This document shows, one piece after another, positions 58,700-64,000 of a stretch of 64,000 bases of DNA. Source of the DNA: Acanthosepion esculentum (lineage: Eukaryota > Mollusca > Cephalopoda > Sepiida > Sepiidae); contig OZ038488.1 of assembly GCA_964036315.1 (NCBI GenBank), positions 62,094,754 through 62,158,753 on the forward strand, read 5' to 3'. Under the pieces are notes generated by a model. It did not search any database and was not told the DNA's origin. It saw nothing but the letters and a program-made list of their open reading frames with translations. Position numbers and translations under genes: made by a program. The first letter of the stretch is position 1, and each line of letters begins with the position of its first letter.

Positions 58700-59425
58700 G
58701 CCAATGACGATTTTACTGTTTACTGTTTAGTATTTCAAGATATCTTTCTTTAAGTTTCTGTTAAAATGAGATTATCTTTGCGTAATTTTGACGGCAATTT
58801 ATCCATCGCACTCTGTATATATCAGTCGAAATATTTTCATATCTATCTATGAATTGATCGTCGGTGGCTTTATTTTGTATCCAAGAATTTAATCCTTCTT
58901 TGCTGATCGCTTCGGTTTTGATGATGGCATTGATAATTAAATTCTCCGCCAACGTCTCCTCATCCAATTCCTATCGCCCGCAACATCTCGTCATCCATCC
59001 ACTATTTGCTTTGGAGGTGAAAGAAAAGCATCTTACCAGGAAGTGACCCACACACATGGTTTCATGACCTTCTGCGGCACCGATATAAGGAAACATGCAG
59101 AATCCAGTTATAAGGCAACAACAGGTAGCGCCTTTTGTAGCATGTCCGTAATGAGTAGCCCTCTTCATCCGCTGGTTCAACCGTTGATATTTGTCGCCAT
59201 TATTATCCGCTTGTTACACAGATGAGGCCGCTGCGGTTGGTCGCGCTTAGTCTGGGTCCTCGTCTTCGACTTTGCCGACAAGGGTGTCTCTACAAGGAGT
59301 TGAGAACTCTCGAAGGCATTGCTCTCTGAGTCATTGGAAAACGCAAGCCCCTCTACCACGACAAGGTGCGACCATCAGCTGTACACACATAAAGCATATA
59401 CGCATAAACACACACAGACACAGAG
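58700..59425. other. Intergenic sequence
   Basis: No recognised gene. Short frames on both strands at 58.76-59.36 kb lack similarity. Ends in a degenerate (CA) stretch at 59386-59423. Confidence 0.45.
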
Positions 59426-59925
59426 ATATATTTGGGCAGGAGCTGTCCAGACCCCACTTTCCAGTCTTGATAGAGTTCAAAAGCGTTTTCGTGTCCTCGT
59501 TGGAGAAGAATTATTTTCCACACTCCAAAGTCTCTCTCACGGGCGGGGTGTGGTGAGTGTCTCACTGCTCTATCGCGGCTACCATGGAAAGTGCTCGGAC
59601 AAACTGCATTTCCCGGTTCCACCAGGTCTGACCTTCACGACTAGGACCCGCCATGCCGCTTACCTAGTAGCAAACACCCACATTCTCTCCGTATTCCATC
59701 GGCGCAAAGTAAGTTCCACTCAAACAGCTTCTTACCGCGAACCACTGCCCGATGGCACAGATTCCCAACAGGATGTTTTCCCTATCACTACAATCTTAAT
59801 TTGTTCAAGTCTGACGTCAACCGTTATCTTCTCCTATCCATATAAACTAACCCATAACATAGCCCTTTAATTTGAGTTACTCACGGGCCTTGTACAGCGT
59901 GGACCTTCCGCTAAAAAAAATATTT
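59426..59925 (+). pseudogene. LINE-C RT C-terminal end with 3' UTR
   Basis: Begins WAGAVQTPLSSLDRVQKRFR (59433-59492), then QSLSHGRGVVSVSLLYRGYH, FTTRTRHAAYLVANTHILSV and, in another frame, a 'SFLPRT..RW..FP' equivalent. The 3' end reads 'cacgggccttgtacagcgtg' and finishes at 'ccgctaaaaaaaa'. 5' truncated at a (CA)/(GA) stretch. One frameshift near 59715. Confidence 0.8.
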
Positions 59926-59929
59926 AGAC

Positions 59930-61340
59930 TGTATGTCGTAGTAAACAGTTCGCCATCAAATGTACCAATTATTATTATTATTATTACTATTGAAACCAAA
60001 CAATAAATAAATAAAATAATAACAGTATAAAGTTATCATTAAATTTATGATCCCAATTGAATAAATTGAGTATTCTGATCTGAACCAATAGTAAAAAGCA
60101 AAATAACTTTAGGATTGAAACTCTTCTTACAAACTTTTTAATACGTCGTCGTCCATAAAAAAAATGTGACATTACTTTTATCAATGAATAATAAAATGAT
60201 AAAAGAATAAAATTACCGGCAAATGTTGTTAACAAACAAAACTATCATTACGAAATGATTTTCCTAAAATTTCAAAAATTACGTCCTTTTTCATAAAAGA
60301 GAAATGTTACCCTTCAATATTATACAGTAGAACTATTCCTGTCAATGTAGAAGTGATTTAAGAAGTACAATGTATTACAAATCCACAAGTGTTCTTAATG
60401 TAATAATGATAACAGACATGTTCTGTATATATATATATATAAAGCGCAGTGTACGTGTGTTCGTCCGTCCGTTTGCGATCTCGGTGAATCATAAACAAAC
60501 TGAAGTCACAGGTAGTAACTAATCTAAACACGCGATTAAAAAATTAAATAAATAACTCATTTTAAGTTAAAGTTAAATATCGAACCGAGTGAAAGGTTTT
60601 AATAAAATATTCTTTATTAAAGGTTTAGCTTTATTTTCGCTTTAAGTCGCAACTGATATCGTCTAATTAAACCATAAGTAAAACTTAATCTAGGCACCGT
60701 ACGTTTCTCGTATGTTTTTTTCTTTCTTTTCAGCATGCGTATTGTGACGTCTTCGAAATATTACATATTTAGGGTTCCCTAATGTCTTTTAAGTGTGACA
60801 TTATGTGCAGGGTTCCTAAAGAACGGTGATTTAAAAAAATAATATTCCGCTCAAACTAAATGTAAACAAACTACGCAGATCGATTGCGTATACGAAGAAA
60901 GATTATACCGAATTAAGGTGTGGAATAAAGATAAAATAATTTTATTATTTCTAAATTCTTATAACTTTTACGTACATAAGACGAAAAGTCTTCCACAGCA
61001 GCTAGCCTAAAGTCCGCCTGAAGGGAGGCTTCTAGGTTAGTTCTTAATAAAGTATACTTGCTAAAAAAATTAAAAAAATTAAAACAATGATATATTTACG
61101 ACTTTTTAAAAATATGCATTTTAATTATTAATTTTAATTTATAAATACTTAATAATATAACAAATATAATATAATAAACAAAGCAAAACATAAGAATAAA
61201 TGGATAATTTAAAATATGACATAGCCTTCTTTGAAGAATGAATATATAGATATAGAATGAATATATATATATATCTATATAAATATATTCATACCTGTTA
61301 AAATATGTTCATATCTACCTTATATAATAATGACTTGGTG
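59930..61340. other. AT-rich sequence, possible Helitron-like end
   Basis: No gene. At 60423-60500 (TA)n is followed by 'gtgtgttcgtccgtccgttt', a layout seen at the 5' end of some Helitrons. A small hairpin before CTAG at 61032-61035 could be a 3' end. Weak evidence. Confidence 0.2.
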
Positions 61341-61344
61341 ATTC

Positions 61345-61562
61345 GTGCTAGCATAGCTATCAACGGTCCCAAAGTATTCCATCTACTCAATTTCATTCTC
61401 ACGTCTTGGGCCAACCCGTGGTATAGCGTTCAGGCACTTTCCAAAGGTGCCGCACGCTGGGTTCGCCCCACTCCAGGCCGATAACGTCAGAAAGTCTCCT
61501 TCATGACAAATCATGGTCTCATGTCTAGAAAGCGAACCTTCTAACCACTCGGACACTTTTCG
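61345..61562 (-). mobile_element. SINE-III with clear tRNA-like head
   Basis: On the minus strand 'gtgtccgagtggttagaagg' (61539-61558) resembles box A of a Leu/Ser-type tRNA, and 'agtggggcgaacccagcg' is box-B-like. Then come 'aaagtgcctgaacgctatac' and 'cacgggttggcccaagac', shared with the 16.5 kb copy. Confidence 0.65.
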
Positions 61563-61572
61563 CTATGCTTCT

Positions 61573-62086
<514 letters not shown>

Positions 62087-62149
62087 AGAGAGAGTGAGAG
62101 AGTGGGGGAGAGCAGTCTAGATGAAATGCCTAAATATTGATTCTTATCT

Positions 62150-62760
62150 AGACGGAAGCATTACTGACAAGAGTGCTGGACTCTTTGATTTCACTTGATC
62201 ATTGCTGATAGCCAACAGACAGAATTGATGTAAAAACTCAATAAACAGATATAATAACATGTCCAAATTGGGCATATGGCAAACACCTTGAATTTCACTC
62301 GACAGGAAATACTTATGAGACGTAAACTCGAAAGCGTCACTGAGAGCTGAAAAAGTAAAATTATATGCGACATTGAAATCTGAATGGACAGGGAAACCAG
62401 ATGCAGTCATTCTAAACAAAGGGAATTGTATCCATTCCTGTTGGACACTGTAATATTGAAAGAAAGAAAAAAGAATTTGGCGAAGATATTTGGAGTTTGT
62501 TCAAGAATTTAAAGAATTGCCGAAGATGAAAGTGACAGTGGTAGCGATCATAAATGGTTCAATTGGAACAGATCCAAAGAACCTTTCAAAATTACAGAGA
62601 GAGCTGAAAATCCCAGAAAGGGTAAGAATCATCCAGAGAAGAACAACTTTAGGGGAATGGATGAAGAATCAGTGTTACTTGATTCCCACTAGTAACTCTC
62701 GTTTGGTACTGGTTAGAAGTCACAAGGAGAGTAATAATTGTATGCATTAAAAATTCTCGG
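62150..62760 (+). pseudogene. LINE C-terminal remnant (unknown clade)
   Basis: The frame at 62490-62750 reads LPKMKVTVVAIINGSIGTDP and KNLSKLQRELKIPERVRIIQ. It resembles the C-terminal signature of some LINEs ('VTVIPVVIGALGTIPKNLEK...LLGTARILRRVL'). Upstream, RAEKVKLYATLKSEW fits the preceding region. The conserved ALLGTA part is replaced by RTTLGEW. Broken upstream by stops. Confidence 0.5.
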
Positions 62761-62929
62761 AACAGCGAGAGCGAGATTTGAAGGACATGCTGTCATTCGA
62801 TATCCAAATATGGCTGCCACTGGTTTAAAGACAAATAATAGCCACTTGGGATTTTGGAATTCAAAAGAACATCATCACTTCCGGCGTCCATATCCAGATA
62901 CGCCTTGTTCTTTTATATTACTGACGCCG

Positions 62930-63240
62930 TGTAAAGTGGGGGATCACTCTGCTGAATATAAATTCCAGCTGATATCGTTGAATTCCCTTCTGTAAAAATA
63001 CCCTTTATCAATTTTAATTCACCTCTTTTCTCCCAGTTAGGGTTTTAAATAGCAGAGCATGCTGGGAATTCTGAATTCACAACCGACTTACTACGGAAAC
63101 CACATCAGTATTACTCGCCCTCTTTCCACTGAGTCAGAGTCTGTACTATCTCGCACAGGGATTGAACTCACAATTACTCTGCCAGCAAGTTCATAAATCC
63201 ATGCTTTAATCCACGAAACTATTCTCCCTCCATCCTGCTA
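62930..63240 (-). mobile_element. Possible tRNA-derived SINE, diverged
   Basis: The minus strand at 63140-63175 carries a box-B-like 'gtgagttcaatccctgtg'. The region 63020-63070 resembles the SINE body 'cagttagggttttaaatagc'. Family assignment uncertain. Confidence 0.4.
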
Positions 63241-63731
63241 AATGGCTGACAAATCGTGGATCATGAACGTAATAGTTGTACCGATCAGTTTTGGAGTATT
63301 CGGAATAGAGTTACTGACTTTTGCTCAAAGACTGGATAAACAGGTAATCCAAATGAAACACCTGATTATTAATTTTAAGTACTTTTCAGTATTTTCGGGT
63401 TTCTGAGATATCTTGTTATTTTTCGGACTCTGTCCCGGGAAACCCCAGTATAAGACTGAAACACACTCTAAAAATTCGATAAAACTCTACCCCTTGCTTG
63501 AGAGTTGAAAAAGAAAATGGTGAATTATATACCTGACAGTTTCATCATTGGCGGTCATTGAGGACTTTCACGTTAGCAATAGTGGCTTTGTATTCGAAGG
63601 ATGTGTTAAGACATTATTCCTAAAATCAAGAATACTACGATGTTTTCTGCAGTCAGGAGGATTGCTATCACTTTAATAAATTACATCAGTTTCTACTTGT
63701 GTAAAAAACAATATGACGATTTTCTAATTGT

Positions 63732-63845
63732 AGCATAGATGTGGAACAAGGCGGAAGGCATGGTGCACTCACTGCTCAGTCGCAATTATTCTAACAAGAC
63801 AAGCTTGATAACCATTACACCACATTGTGGTGCCCCTTGTGTAAC
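63732..63845 (-). mobile_element. SINE-II copy
   Basis: Minus strand: 'aatgtggtgtaatggttatc' (box-A-like), 'gcgactgagcagtgagtgca', and the end block 'ccgccttgttccacatctat'. Same family as the 47.5 kb trimer. Confidence 0.7.
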
Positions 63846-64000
63846 TGTTCAAATTATAAATAGCTGGTATTAAAAAAATTATAGAAAAATGGGCGCACTC
63901 ATGTAAAGATTTTTGCAACTTATATGGAAAAGATACAACTAGCAATACAACTGACACCATATCCCGATGATTAACTTGCGTTTGTTTGATCTCAGTGTGT

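Overview
This is a piece of a large, AT-rich animal nuclear genome. It has no operons, no dense coding and no bacterial promoters or ribosome binding sites. The sequence is dominated by long (TA)n, (CA/TG)n, (GATA)n and (GA)n microsatellites and by decayed animal transposable elements: Penelope-like elements (PLEs), several non-LTR retrotransposons, Tc1/mariner/pogo/Mutator-type DNA transposons, MITEs, and tRNA- and 5S-derived SINEs. The mix suits an invertebrate, and a mollusc such as a cephalopod is my best guess, but the window holds no diagnostic host gene and I cannot name a species. No intact protein-coding host gene is recognisable. Two or three non-repeat open stretches (20.75-21.05 kb, 55.6-56.0 kb) could be exons or unknown elements.

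Layout. 0-9 kb: PLE 3' ends, a decayed non-LTR reverse transcriptase (2.85-3.53 kb, minus strand) and 3' ends of related elements, the first 5S-headed SINE (6.27 kb), tRNA-headed SINEs and a duplicated microsatellite block (8.2-8.9 kb). 9-18.7 kb: mostly unique AT-rich DNA with one nested locus, a solo LTR inside a Tc1/mariner-like transposase remnant (12.4-13.2 kb), a second 5S-SINE (14.2 kb) and two copies of a Leu/Ser-tRNA-like SINE. 18.7-30 kb: LINE tails, hammerhead-like repeat elements (19.2-20.5 kb), a purine-rich tandem array (21.7-22.2 kb), a mariner helix-turn-helix remnant (22.75 kb), a second copy of the 12.8 kb transposase (24.1 kb), a 433-bp inverted-repeat element (25.0 kb), LINE 3' ends and the best PLE copy, with a GIY-YIG endonuclease remnant (29.0-29.7 kb). 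30-45 kb: a Mutator-like element with a 9-bp target duplication (31.7-32.4 kb), a pogo-like MITE, another PLE remnant, a 244-bp fold-back element (35.0 kb), a pair of 80-bp mariner MITEs in opposite orientation (40.5 and 41.2 kb) and a third 5S-SINE (44.4 kb). 45-64 kb: a 255-bp tandem dimer, a 138-bp SINE trimer, a nearly complete but broken Tc1 element (48.2-49.5 kb), the longest open LINE reverse-transcriptase fragment (49.7-50.5 kb), a nested LINE-in-LINE insertion (53.9-54.7 kb), large palindromes (56.3-56.8 kb), a mariner pseudogene (57.9-58.7 kb), more LINE 3' ends and a 500-bp compound (TA)/(CA) array (61.6-62.1 kb).

Nothing here acts as a pathway. The structure of interest is how mobile elements, palindromes and microsatellites interlock: PLE 3' ends repeatedly pass straight into (TA)n/(CA)n tracts, several palindromes have (TA)n at their centre, and the SINEs include a compound family in which a 5S rRNA head is fused to a tRNA-derived body. 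Element names such as SINE-I, SINE-II, SINE-III and LINE-A/B/C are labels used only in this annotation.
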